Below are positions 55,625 to 64,000 of a stretch of DNA of 64,000 nucleotides, one piece after another. The position numbers were made by a program, and so were the translations under genes. This DNA comes from Candidatus Blochmannia vicinus. GTDB lineage: Bacteria > Pseudomonadota > Gammaproteobacteria > Enterobacterales > Enterobacteriaceae. Each line of letters opens with the position of its first letter. The first letter of the stretch is position 1. Location of the stretch: positions 248,001-312,000 of the forward strand of contig CP125213.1 of the NCBI GenBank assembly GCA_030020825.1, given 5' to 3'. The notes under the pieces were generated by a model. That model was not told where the DNA came from. It saw only the letters and a list, made by a program, of their open reading frames with translations, and made no database searches.

Positions 55625-56982
55625 TTTTTTTCATCCTTGATAGCATGTATTATTTTCTCCATTTTAAAAACACGAGATCCTTTTACTAACACACTAACTG
55701 ATGTATAGCTGGACAACATTTGTTTAATGTACATAATTAACTTATGTTTACTTCTAAAATGTTCTCCTTTCCTACACATTTTAGAAATAAAATAACTGGC
55801 ACTACCTATAGTAAGAATTTTATTTATATTTGTTGTTGCAATTAATTTCCCAATATAAGAATGATATTTGATTTCTTTATATTTTCCTAATTCTGACATA
55901 TCACTAACTACCAATATGCGATAACCTGGCATTGTGGTTAATACGTGAATCGCAGATATCATAGAACCAACATTAGAATTATAAGTATCATCTAATAATA
56001 ACTTATCTTTACCTAAAATAATTGGAAATAACCTACCAGGTAACGGTTTTATATTTTCCAATCCAGCAACTACTTCTGATAATCCTGCGCCTACAGAAAA
56101 TGCAAGAGCACTAGCAGCTAAAGCATTAGATACATTATGTCTGCCTAACATTGATAGAAATACTGGAGAGGTCCCATATGGACTATGCAAAAAAAACCGC
56201 ATTCCATTTTTTTCAGAAATAATATTACTTGCAAAAAAATCCACACCAACATTAGTATACGAAGAAAAATTCCATATAGATTTTCCTTGTAATACTTTAC
56301 GCCATAAATACAAAGCATGGCTATCGGCATTTATAATACCTTTTCCATGTGAATCTAATTCAGAAAAAATCTTCCCTTTTTCTTTTTTTATTTTAGTTAA
56401 CGATCCAAATCCTAGTAAATGTGATGGGTAAATATTATTTACTAAAGCTGAATTAGCAGCAACAATCTTGCTTAGTTGCATCAGTTCTCCTGAATGATTT
56501 GAACCTAATTCAATAATTGCAAAATTGTTTTGTTTAGTTAAACGTAATAAAGTAATTGGAACTCCAACTGTATTATTAAAGTTACCTTGTGTTGCTACTG
56601 TATGTCCACAATTTTTTAGTATAGATGCAGTCATTTCTTTTACTGATGTTTTACCACTAGACCCAGTTATGGCAACAACCTTCGCTGATACTTGTTGACG
56701 TACCCAATGTGCTAATATTAGTAAAGCATAACGAGTATTAGGTACGATTAATTGAGGAACATCTAAAAACATATAACTATTTACTAATAATGCTTTAGCG
56801 CCAGAAGCAATTGCTTGAGCGGCAAAATCATGACCATCAAAACATTTACCTATCAATGCTACAAACATACATTGTTTGTAAATAATATTTGAATTAATGG
56901 TAACTGAATGAACAATCAAATCTATTCCAACATGTTTTGCATTTAAAATTGGCGCTATTTCATGAAGACTAAACGGAATCAT
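55609..56982 (-). CDS. murF: UDP-MurNAc-tripeptide--D-alanyl-D-alanine ligase
   Basis: Completes the pentapeptide by adding D-Ala-D-Ala. 457 residues (E. coli 452). ATP loop AITGSSGKTSVKEM, TQGNFNNTVGVPITLLRL, ELGSNHSGEL, GRHNVSNALAA, LLDDTYNSNVGSM. Overlaps murE by 4 bases and mraY by 16. The dipeptide must come from a D-Ala ligase elsewhere, because ddlB is not in this cluster. Confidence 0.97.
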   Translation of the reverse strand: MIPFSLHEIAPILNAKHVGIDLIVHSVTINSNIIYKQCMFVALIGKCFDGHDFAAQAIASGAKALLVNSYMFLDVPQLIVPNTRYALLILAHWVRQQVSAKVVAITGSSGKTSVKEMTASILKNCGHTVATQGNFNNTVGVPITLLRLTKQNNFAIIELGSNHSGELMQLSKIVAANSALVNNIYPSHLLGFGSLTKIKKEKGKIFSELDSHGKGIINADSHALYLWRKVLQGKSIWNFSSYTNVGVDFFASNIISEKNGMRFFLHSPYGTSPVFLSMLGRHNVSNALAASALAFSVGAGLSEVVAGLENIKPLPGRLFPIILGKDKLLLDDTYNSNVGSMISAIHVLTTMPGYRILVVSDMSELGKYKEIKYHSYIGKLIATTNINKILTIGSASYFISKMCRKGEHFRSKHKLIMYIKQMLSSYTSVSVLVKGSRVFKMEKIIHAIKDEKKCYFG

Positions 56983-58490
56983 AATAAATTATTTTTTAAA
57001 AAATTTTTTACTATATCTTGATCAGAATGATATATGTGATTATTTCCTATAATTTGAAATTTTTCATGGCCTTTTCCAGAAATCAATATTATATCTTCTG
57101 AACACGCTTGAGAAATAACAGTTTGTATAGCATTACAACGATTTTTAATAATTTTAAAAAATTTTTTTGAATCTGATACACCTATACCACACATAATATC
57201 ATTTATGATTGATTGTGGCTCTTCAGTACGTGGGTTATCATTAGTAATAATGATGCAATCAGAAAATTTTTTTGCAACATAACCCATTAAAGCACGTTTG
57301 CTTGGATCTCGATCGCCTCCACAACCAAAAACACACCACAATTGTCCATAACAATGCCGTCTAATTGAAATCAGCGCTTTTTTTAATGCATCAGGAGTAT
57401 GTGCATAATCTACAATAATTGTAGGATATCCATAGGAACGAAATACCTCCATCCTACCAACTATAGGTCGTAATTGAGATGATGTATGTACTAACAACGA
57501 CAAAGGATATCCCAATACCAATAATGTACCTAAAGCCAATAATAAATTATTAACATTAAATTCTCCTAATAATTTACTATGAATTACCCCTCTTCCCCAA
57601 CTTGAATCAAAAATAATGTCTGTACAATACAAATAATAATTTACTTTAATCACAGATATCCATTTACCTTTCCAAAAAAACGGTAAATTTCCTGTTATGG
57701 TTACTGCAACCGCTTTTGGCAAATAATACAACCATTGATAACCAACCAAATCATCAGCATTGATGACATATTTCTCTGCATTTAATTCGTTAAATAATCT
57801 CCATTTAGACATTGAATATTGTTCCATGTTGCCATGATAATCTAAATGGTCATGACTTAAATTAGTAAATATAGCAACTTTAAAATATAAAGCATCTACA
57901 CGATATTGAGATAATCCATGTGATGATATTTCCATAGCAACAAATACGATCTTATCTTGAATAAATTGAGCCAATATTTTTTGAGTATCAATAGCGGAAC
58001 AAGTTGTATTGTCGGATAAAGAGATACTATCTAATGTCCCGTTACCTAACGTACCCATCACAGCACTTTTTTCTCCTAACAATTGAACCCAATTAGCTAA
58101 TAAATGTGTAACAGTAGTTTTCCCATTCGTGCCAGTTACACCAATTAAGTTCAAAAAACGCGATGGATGATTATAAAAGATTCCTGCTATATCAGATAAA
58201 TTCTGTGATAAATGATTTACATAAATTACAGGTATTTCATTTTTATTACAACTATATTTTTTATATATTGTTGTATTATTCCAAGATTCCAATAAAACTG
58301 CTATAGCTCCTTTTTTGATTGCATAATCAATATATAATCTTCCGTCAGTCCTACAACCTTTAACTGCTACAAACAAGTTTCCTAAAACAACATCACGACT
58401 ATCCAATTGTATTCCTGTTAATATGGGACTATCAGAATTATTAGAAACACATGGTAGAAGAAATTTATATAAATTATGTAATTCATGCAT
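56979..58490 (-). CDS. murE: UDP-MurNAc-L-Ala-D-Glu--meso-2,6-diaminopimelate ligase
   Basis: Adds the third stem residue. 503 residues (E. coli 495). LDSRDVVLGNLFVAVKG, ATP loop GVTGTNGKTTVTHLLA, MEISSHGL, NLSHDHLDYHG, VDYAHTPDAL and DNPRTEEP; the DNPR motif indicates meso-diaminopimelate rather than lysine. Residue count and all motifs are intact. Upstream neighbour ftsI, 39 bases away. Confidence 0.97.
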   Translation of the reverse strand: MHELHNLYKFLLPCVSNNSDSPILTGIQLDSRDVVLGNLFVAVKGCRTDGRLYIDYAIKKGAIAVLLESWNNTTIYKKYSCNKNEIPVIYVNHLSQNLSDIAGIFYNHPSRFLNLIGVTGTNGKTTVTHLLANWVQLLGEKSAVMGTLGNGTLDSISLSDNTTCSAIDTQKILAQFIQDKIVFVAMEISSHGLSQYRVDALYFKVAIFTNLSHDHLDYHGNMEQYSMSKWRLFNELNAEKYVINADDLVGYQWLYYLPKAVAVTITGNLPFFWKGKWISVIKVNYYLYCTDIIFDSSWGRGVIHSKLLGEFNVNNLLLALGTLLVLGYPLSLLVHTSSQLRPIVGRMEVFRSYGYPTIIVDYAHTPDALKKALISIRRHCYGQLWCVFGCGGDRDPSKRALMGYVAKKFSDCIIITNDNPRTEEPQSIINDIMCGIGVSDSKKFFKIIKNRCNAIQTVISQACSEDIILISGKGHEKFQIIGNNHIYHSDQDIVKNFLKNNLL

Positions 58491-58529
58491 ATAATTTTTT
58501 ATTAAAAAGATTATAGTATTTCTTTTAAA

Positions 58530-60224
58530 TTATTGTAAAAAATCTGGTGCAATGTTCATTATTTTTAATGTATTATTCATAACTGTACGAAACACTGGTG
58601 CAGATACCATACTTCCATAATAATGACCATTTTTAGGATCATTTATGACTACTGCTAAAGCAAATCTAGGATTACTCGCTGGAGCTACTCCAGCAGCACA
58701 TGCAATATATTTATTAATATATTTTCCACATGACCCTACTGTCTTAATAGTACCAGTTTTTACTGCAACCCGATATCCTTTAATCGTTTCATTATAACTA
58801 CTACCTGGTAGTAACGATATACTTTCCATCATATCTAAAACAGCACGTACTAACGGTTTTGGAAAAACTCGATGCCCTAATGTCGAAGGAGAGTCAACTC
58901 TTATAATAGAAAGTGGTTTAGACACTCCCATTCCACCAATAGTAGCATAAACTTTAGCCAATTGTAACGGAGTAATCATTAAGCCATATCCATAAGAAAA
59001 CGCAGCTCGTTCTATGTCTGACCAACATTTATCGTATGGATATACTCCGCTACTTTCTCCTATTAATCCTATATTGGTCGCTTTACCCATTCCAAAATTT
59101 AAATATGTATTTACTAAAGCTGCTGTAGGCATGGATAGCGCTAATTTAGAAACACCAACATTACTTGATTTTTGCAATATTTCCTTAATAGTTAATTTAT
59201 CACGATATATTACATCCTTGACTTGATGCCCATTAATCATATAAGGAGATGTATTAACAATAGTGCTTGTTGTTATTATGTTGTGTTTTAATGCAGCCAT
59301 AATCACAATAGGTTTTACTGTAGAACCTGGCTCAAATGCATCAGTAATAGCGCGATTACGCATAACGGATTTATTAGTAATAGATAAATTATTTGGATTA
59401 TATGATGGACTATTCGTCATAGCCAAAATTTCTCCGGTATTAATATCTATTAAAACTATGCTGCCGGACTCTGCTTTGTTTATATGTACAGCATTTTTTA
59501 ATTCATGATATGCTAAATATTGTAGACGTTCATCGATACTTAAAACAATATTTTGAGAAGCTTGACCATCTTCTACAGTAGTTTCCTCAATTGTTCTACC
59601 AAATCTATCTTTTCGTATTACTTTTGTTCCAGATTGACCGGATAACCAAGTATTAAAGCTTTTTTCTATACCTTCAATACCTTGACTATCTATATCTGTT
59701 ACTCCTATTAAATGAGCAGTTGTACAGCCGGCAGGATAATATCGTTTTGATTCTTGTTGTAGATATACTCCTGGTAATTTTAGCTGACTAATACACTGAG
59801 CAACATAAGGATCTATTTGTCGCGCTAAATAAATAAAGCGCCCCGTAGCATGATTATTAATAAGAGATGATAATTTACTCAATGAAATATTTAATATTTT
59901 AGATAACGCTGTCCAACGACAAAGATTAGAAGAGATACCACCATTCATATTGATTTCATGAGGGTCTACCCAAACAGAATCAGCCGGTATACTAATTGCT
60001 AGCAATTGACCCATTCTATCAGTAATAATACCCCGAGTGAATGAGATATGTTGCACACGCAATGAACGCATGTTGCCCTCATTAATTAACTTATTAGAAT
60101 AAATAATTTGTAAATAAGTTAATCTTAATAGTAAAATAATTAATATAAAAAAAATACAACTGTATAATAAATTAAAACGTTTACCGATTAAAATTATTTG
60201 TAAATTATAAGGTTTAAACTTCAT
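58530..60224 (-). CDS. ftsI: penicillin-binding protein 3 (septal transpeptidase FtsI)
   Basis: Cross-links septal peptidoglycan with FtsW. 564 residues (E. coli 588). Short cytoplasmic N terminus, TM about 17-40, the pedestal domain (RGIITDRMGQLLAIS), transpeptidase with SxxK in EPGSTVKPIV, SSN in KSSNVGVSKLA and AVKTGTIKTVG. The C terminus is shortened relative to E. coli, where it is processed by Prc. Between ftsL and murE as in E. coli. Confidence 0.96.
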   Translation of the reverse strand: MKFKPYNLQIILIGKRFNLLYSCIFFILIILLLRLTYLQIIYSNKLINEGNMRSLRVQHISFTRGIITDRMGQLLAISIPADSVWVDPHEINMNGGISSNLCRWTALSKILNISLSKLSSLINNHATGRFIYLARQIDPYVAQCISQLKLPGVYLQQESKRYYPAGCTTAHLIGVTDIDSQGIEGIEKSFNTWLSGQSGTKVIRKDRFGRTIEETTVEDGQASQNIVLSIDERLQYLAYHELKNAVHINKAESGSIVLIDINTGEILAMTNSPSYNPNNLSITNKSVMRNRAITDAFEPGSTVKPIVIMAALKHNIITTSTIVNTSPYMINGHQVKDVIYRDKLTIKEILQKSSNVGVSKLALSMPTAALVNTYLNFGMGKATNIGLIGESSGVYPYDKCWSDIERAAFSYGYGLMITPLQLAKVYATIGGMGVSKPLSIIRVDSPSTLGHRVFPKPLVRAVLDMMESISLLPGSSYNETIKGYRVAVKTGTIKTVGSCGKYINKYIACAAGVAPASNPRFALAVVINDPKNGHYYGSMVSAPVFRTVMNNTLKIMNIAPDFLQ

Positions 60225-60235
60225 ATAGAATATAC

Positions 60236-60257
60236 TAGATCATCATATGATGATCTA
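60236..60257. repeat. 22-bp perfect palindrome between ftsL and ftsI
   Basis: TAGATCATCAT / ATGATGATCTA without a loop, just upstream of the ftsI start (11 bases). It could influence ftsI translation as a hairpin or be a protein site; shares ATCATATGAT with two other intergenic palindromes. Confidence 0.9.
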
Positions 60258-60303
60258 TAATATTAAATAAGTAATTTTTATATATCAGCATACATTTATT
60301 AAG

Positions 60304-60615
60304 TCAGTGGAACATATTATTTTGTGTTGGATCTACATAATGCATTTTTAGTTTATTTATAGCAATACGTTCAATACGGCTATGGTCAGATAATATTTTT
60401 TCTTCAAGGATTAAATTTCTCCATTCAATGTCTAAAACATCTTTTTCCAAAATAATTTTTTCGCGATCCATAATCATTAATCTAGTATTATAAGTTACTA
60501 AAATCACCAACATTGCTGACACTAACACTAAAAACAATAAAAGTAATTGCTGTTTACCATAAAAATATAAATCATTATAAATAATATTAATAAGGCTATA
60601 TTGTTTTTTTTTCAT
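60304..60615 (-). CDS. ftsL: cell division protein FtsL
   Basis: Bitopic membrane protein of the FtsQBL complex that activates FtsW-FtsI. 103 residues (E. coli 121; the cytoplasmic N terminus is shorter). TM about 22-42, then coiled-coil with LDIEWRNLILEEKILSDHSR and the C-terminal HYVDPTQNN that matches E. coli. Five bases from the rsmH stop. Confidence 0.94.
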   Translation of the reverse strand: MKKKQYSLINIIYNDLYFYGKQQLLLLFLVLVSAMLVILVTYNTRLMIMDREKIILEKDVLDIEWRNLILEEKILSDHSRIERIAINKLKMHYVDPTQNNMFH

Positions 60616-60620
60616 TATAT

Positions 60621-61583
60621 TTAAATAATTAATTTTTCAGCACAACGTAATATCGCGCTGCGAGCACATATATTTCTTTTAATTTCATTTTTTGAAGGCA
60701 TTAATTTTCCCATATCTTTTAGTTTATATTTACTTTTATATTTACTGAATATTTGATAATCTGTTAATGGAATTTTAGGAGGTATTGGTAGAAGACAACT
60801 ATGATTACGAATAAAATGTTTTACTAAGCGATCTTCTAAAGAATTAAAACTAATTACTACTAATCTTCCTCGTGTGGAAAGCATCCCTAATGAATCTTCT
60901 AATACTTGCATTATTTCTTCTAATTCATTATTAATATACATCCTAATTGCTAAAAAGCTTTTAGTTGCAGGATGCTTATGTATGTTGCGATATGGAACGA
61001 TACTGCATATCAATTTAGATAAAATAATGGAACGTACAATAGGTTTATATCGTCTTGTAGATACAATAACTTTAGCAATAATTTTAGCAAATCTCTCTTC
61101 TCCGAAAGTTTTTAGTACCCAAACAATGTTTTCCAATGAAGCTTTCGATAACCACTCAGCGGCAGATTGTCCACTACTAATATCCATACGCATGTCTAAA
61201 GGACCATCTCTCATGAACGAGAACCCTCTGTTGTCATCATTCAATTGAAACGCACTCATCCCTAAGTCTAATAGAATTCCATCCACCGATCCAGTAAGGC
61301 CCATATTTTGAATATGTCTGTGTATTTTGGAAAATGTACTATGTATGATTGTAAATCTACTGTCTTGTTCAGCAATTTTTTTTCCAATTTTGATAGCTGA
61401 CCAATCTCTATCAATAGCTAACAAACGGCCTTTTTTAGTTAATTTAGATAAAATTAACCTAGAATGACCTCCTGAACCAAATGTTCCATCAACGTATATT
61501 CCTGTTGAACTAATATTTAATGCTTGTATCGCTTCTTCTAACAATACACTTTTATGATCGTAGTTAATATGAAATATGCACAT
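60621..61583 (-). CDS. rsmH: 16S rRNA (cytosine-1402-N4)-methyltransferase
   Basis: SAM-dependent methylation of C1402 in the decoding centre (formerly MraW). From ATG 61581-61583 it has 320 residues (E. coli 313); a TTG three codons upstream is possible, and neither start has a clear ribosome site. DHKSVLLEEAI, YVDGTFGSGGHSRLIL, LAIDRD, GILLDLGMSAFQLND, RGFSFMRDGPLDMRMD, FGEERFAKIIAK and SFNSLEDRLVKHF. First dcw gene here; mraZ, normally upstream, is missing. Confidence 0.96.
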   Translation of the reverse strand: MCIFHINYDHKSVLLEEAIQALNISSTGIYVDGTFGSGGHSRLILSKLTKKGRLLAIDRDWSAIKIGKKIAEQDSRFTIIHSTFSKIHRHIQNMGLTGSVDGILLDLGMSAFQLNDDNRGFSFMRDGPLDMRMDISSGQSAAEWLSKASLENIVWVLKTFGEERFAKIIAKVIVSTRRYKPIVRSIILSKLICSIVPYRNIHKHPATKSFLAIRMYINNELEEIMQVLEDSLGMLSTRGRLVVISFNSLEDRLVKHFIRNHSCLLPIPPKIPLTDYQIFSKYKSKYKLKDMGKLMPSKNEIKRNICARSAILRCAEKLII

Positions 61584-61885
61584 AACAGTCAAAATACAAA
61601 CACGTCACATATGTATACTTAAATTTTAATAAATATCAAGAATCTGGCATAATAAAAACTATTAAACATGCAATATTCTATGCTTCATTGTACTTAGTGT
61701 CTATAAAAATATTTAATAATTGTAATATATTCTTATGCCCTATGTTTACGGTATGAAAATATACCTATTATTATTTTAAAAATGTGCAGAACACATTATC
61801 ATTATAAATGGAAATAATACAAAAAATTATCTCTGAAACATTATAATATTACTATTATAATATTCTGTTTCTGCAGTATTAGTAG

Positions 61886-61915
61886 TTGACAAGTAATATT
61901 CAATAGACTTAAAAT
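61886..61915 (+). promoter_or_regulatory. candidate leuA sigma-70 promoter
   Basis: A perfect -35 TTGACA (61886-61891), 18-base spacer, and -10 TAAAAT (61910-61915, five of six matches), about 115 bases upstream of leuA. The E. coli leu promoter also has TTGACA. Start site not demonstrable from sequence. Confidence 0.45.
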
Positions 61916-61962
61916 GAGTTTAATGTAATAAATTATTATTTGAATCTGATATTGTTAGTTAT

Positions 61963-62005
61963 AGTGTATATATGATTATAAAATATCATGTATATATTTG
62001 TTTTT
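61963..62005 (+). terminator. terminator-like hairpin in the leuA leader, possible attenuator remnant
   Basis: A 14-bp stem including three G-U pairs (61963-61976 / 61985-61998), 8-base loop, followed by TTTGTTTTT. It sits between the candidate promoter and the leuA ribosome site, where the E. coli leu attenuator would be. No Leu-codon-rich leader peptide precedes it (only ATG-AGT-TTA-ATG-TAA). Confidence 0.4.
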
Positions 62006-62030
62006 AACATTCATGAGACATGGATAATCT

Positions 62031-63584
62031 ATGAGTCAACAAGTCATTATTTTTGATACAACTTTACGAGACGGGGAACAATCTTTACAGGCAAGTTTGA
62101 ATGTAAAGGAAAAATTACAAATTGCTTTTGCTTTAGAACGTTTGGGAGTAGATATTATGGAAGTTGGATTCCCAATATCTTCTCCGGGAGACTTTGAATC
62201 AGTACGTACAATAGCTAAACAAATAAAAAATAGTTTAGTATGTGCCTTAGCTAGATGTGTTGAAAAAGATATTGATATTGCGGCAGAAGCATTAAGAGTT
62301 GCTAAAAATTTTCGTATTCATATATTTTTGCCTACCTCAGCTGTACATATTCAATCTAAATTAAATAAAAATTTTAATCAAATTATAGAAATGACTATTC
62401 ATGCAATACATTATGCAAGAAAATACACGGATGATATAGAATTTTCTTGCGAAGATGCTGGACGTACTACTATAGACAATTTGTGTCGTATTGTTGAAAT
62501 TGCTATTCAATCTGGAGCAAGTACTATTAATATTCCTGATACAGTAGGGTATACAACTCCATATCACTTTGGCCAAATTATTGATTCTCTATATAATCGT
62601 GTTCCTGGCATTGACAAAGCTATTATTTCAGTGCATTGTCATGATGATTTAGGTATGGCAGTGGGTAATGCCATTTCAGCTATACAAGCAGGAGCCCGGC
62701 AAATTGAAGGTACTATAAATGGTATTGGTGAACGAGCAGGAAATGCTGCGCTAGAAGAAGTAATTATGGCTATTAAAGTACGAGAGGATTTATTAAATGT
62801 ACATACTAATATTCGTTTTCAAGAAATTTATAGGACTAGTCAAGTAATTAGTCAATTATGTAATATGCCTATTCCAGCCAATAAAGCAATAGTTGGCTCG
62901 AATGCTTTTTCTCATTCTTCAGGCATTCATCAGGATGGTATATTAAAAAATAGAAGAAATTATGAAATTATGACTCCAGAAAGTATTGGTTTAAAAGATA
63001 TTAAATTAAATCTTACATCTCGGTCTGGAAGGGCGGCGGTAAAATATCATATGCAGTCTATGGGTTATCAAGAAAGTGATTATGACATGGATAAGTTATA
63101 TGATGTTTTTTTAGAATTAGCAGATAAAAAAGGACAAGTGTTTGATTATGATCTAGAAGCTTTAGCATTTATTAATAATCAACAAGAACAATCAGAATTC
63201 TTCAGATTAAAGTGCTTCGATGTACATTCTAGTTCTTCTGGTATTGCTACCGCTTTAGTAAAATTATATTGTGGAAAAAATATATGTGCTTATTCAGCAA
63301 CTGGAAATGGACCAATAGATGCGATTTATGAAGCATTAACGCGTATTACAAAGTTGTCTATGAATTTAGAGAAATATCAACTTAATGCAAAAGGGCATGG
63401 TCGCAATGCATTAGGGCAAGTAGATATTGTTGTATCGTATGAAGGCCGTAATTTTCATGGAGTTGGATTAGATACAGATGTAATAGAATCTTCAGTTAAA
63501 GCTATGATCCATGTTTTAAACAACATTTGGCGTGCAAAACAAGTAATAATTCAACGAAAATACTTACAAAAAGATAGTCACTAA
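62031..63584 (+). CDS. leuA: 2-isopropylmalate synthase
   Basis: Condenses acetyl-CoA with 2-oxoisovalerate, the first leucine-specific step. 517 residues (E. coli 523). HMGL-like barrel with TTLRDGEQSLQASL (metal Asp), EDAGRTT, IPDTVGYTTP, VHCHDDLGMAVGNA (His-x-His metal site), INGIGERAGNAALEEV, SGIHQDGILKN, and the C-terminal regulatory domain (about 390-517) retained with SATGNGPIDA and GQVDIVV. GGA 7 bases before the ATG. Followed by leuB 17 bases on. Confidence 0.98.
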   Translation: MSQQVIIFDTTLRDGEQSLQASLNVKEKLQIAFALERLGVDIMEVGFPISSPGDFESVRTIAKQIKNSLVCALARCVEKDIDIAAEALRVAKNFRIHIFLPTSAVHIQSKLNKNFNQIIEMTIHAIHYARKYTDDIEFSCEDAGRTTIDNLCRIVEIAIQSGASTINIPDTVGYTTPYHFGQIIDSLYNRVPGIDKAIISVHCHDDLGMAVGNAISAIQAGARQIEGTINGIGERAGNAALEEVIMAIKVREDLLNVHTNIRFQEIYRTSQVISQLCNMPIPANKAIVGSNAFSHSSGIHQDGILKNRRNYEIMTPESIGLKDIKLNLTSRSGRAAVKYHMQSMGYQESDYDMDKLYDVFLELADKKGQVFDYDLEALAFINNQQEQSEFFRLKCFDVHSSSSGIATALVKLYCGKNICAYSATGNGPIDAIYEALTRITKLSMNLEKYQLNAKGHGRNALGQVDIVVSYEGRNFHGVGLDTDVIESSVKAMIHVLNNIWRAKQVIIQRKYLQKDSH

Positions 63585-63601
63585 TAATTTTATAAACCTA
63601 A

Positions 63602-64000
63602 ATGTCTATGAATATTAATTATCGAATCGCAATATTACCAGGGGATGGTATTGGACCAGAAATTACAAAACAAGTGTATAAGGTTTTAAATGTAATCAGG
63701 AAAAAGTTTCAAGTCAATATTGTTACTACAGAACATAAGGTAGGAGGAGATGCAATTAATAGTGAAGGCACTCCTTTGCCTGATAGTACTTTAAAACATT
63801 GTGAACAATCAGATGCAATACTGCTCGGAGCAGTGGGAGGGCCACAGTGGGCGCATTTAAAAGGATCAGATGGACCGGAACAAGGTGCTTTATTAGCTTT
63901 ACGAAAACATTTTAATTTATTTGCTAATTTAAGACCTATATATCTTTCTGCTACGTTGAAGGAGTTATCTCCTTTAAATATAAAAATCATTTCAGATGGA
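63602..64000 (+). CDS. leuB: 3-isopropylmalate dehydrogenase, 3' end cut by window edge
   Basis: NAD-dependent oxidative decarboxylation in leucine synthesis. 133 N-terminal residues visible (E. coli total about 363). RIAILPGDGIGPEITKQV, VGGDAINSEGTPLPDSTL, DAILLGAVGGPQW and ALRKHFNLFANLRPI. Starts MSMNINY; a second ATG two codons in is equally possible, and neither has a clear ribosome site. leuA-leuB order as in E. coli leuABCD; leuC and leuD would lie beyond the window. Confidence 0.95.
   Translation, partial: MSMNINYRIAILPGDGIGPEITKQVYKVLNVIRKKFQVNIVTTEHKVGGDAINSEGTPLPDSTLKHCEQSDAILLGAVGGPQWAHLKGSDGPEQGALLALRKHFNLFANLRPIYLSATLKELSPLNIKIISDG

Larger units (their letters stand above)
61584..62030. 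other. divergent spacer between rsmH and leuA
   Basis: No gene; mraZ and the ilvIH/leuO genes that lie between rsmH and leuA in E. coli are gone. It holds a leuA promoter candidate (61886-61915), a terminator-like leader hairpin (61963-62005) and a direct repeat of ATTATAATATT around 61841-61871. Confidence 0.6.

Noticed and set aside
60874..61248. Plus-strand open frame of about 124 codons
   Set aside because: Antisense shadow of rsmH without a ribosome site or recognisable motif.
63709..63990. Minus-strand frame of about 93 codons at the right edge
   Set aside because: Antisense to leuB, which is clearly the true gene.
1..64000. CRISPR arrays, insertion sequences, prophage or toxin-antitoxin genes
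   Set aside because: No regularly spaced direct repeats, transposase, integrase or phage-like frames seen; every sizeable frame matches a housekeeping gene.

Overview
The window is a compact, strongly AT-rich gammaproteobacterial chromosome segment from an insect endosymbiont. Proteins align end to end with E. coli orthologues and local gene order follows E. coli with blocks removed. Spacers are long, gene-free and almost pure A/T. No phage, insertion sequence, CRISPR array or foreign-looking gene is visible. Retention of lpxC (lipid A synthesis), a full cell-wall/division cluster, complete sulfate assimilation, leucine and aromatic amino-acid genes and a pyruvate dehydrogenase operon fits 'Candidatus Blochmannia' (carpenter-ant symbiont) better than Buchnera. 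The genus call is inference from content and order.

Layout. 1-5.4 kb (minus): tyrA (cut by the window edge), aroF, then rplS-trmD-rimM-rpsP and ffh. 5.6-8.9 kb (minus): tRNA-Arg(ACG), tRNA-Ser(GCU), csrA, alaS. 9.9-12.8 kb (minus): nlpD, ispF, ispD, ftsB. 13.2-22.2 kb (minus): cysC, cysN, cysD, cysG, cysH, cysI, cysJ, the whole route from sulfate to sulfide including siroheme synthesis. 22.7-29.1 kb (minus): eno, pyrG, erpA, mrcB. 31.1-36.7 kb (plus): aceE, aceF, lpd. 38.6-39.8 kb (minus): folK, dksA. 40.4-41.0 kb (plus): coaE. 41.4-61.6 kb (minus): secA, lpxC and the dcw cluster ftsZ, ftsA, ftsQ, murC, murG, ftsW, murD, mraY, murF, murE, ftsI, ftsL, rsmH. 62.0-64.0 kb (plus): leuA and the 5' part of leuB.

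Compared with the E. coli map, the aceE-aceF-lpd-folK-dksA block is inverted as a unit. Its two edges are the 2.0 kb mrcB/aceE spacer and the dksA/coaE spacer. ddlB, mraZ and secM are missing from their usual places, rpoS is not beside nlpD, and recA is not beside alaS.

The most unusual signal is structural rather than genic: long perfect or near-perfect inverted repeats. The best are an 88-base hairpin (42-bp arms, 4-base loop) midway between the divergent dksA and coaE genes, a 46-base perfect hairpin (22-bp arms) inside the cysG reading frame, a 36-base one right after the ffh stop, and a series of hairpins behind lpd. Some can be terminators; the first two cannot be explained that way. 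I found no new multi-gene system; the gene content is otherwise ordinary for such a symbiont.
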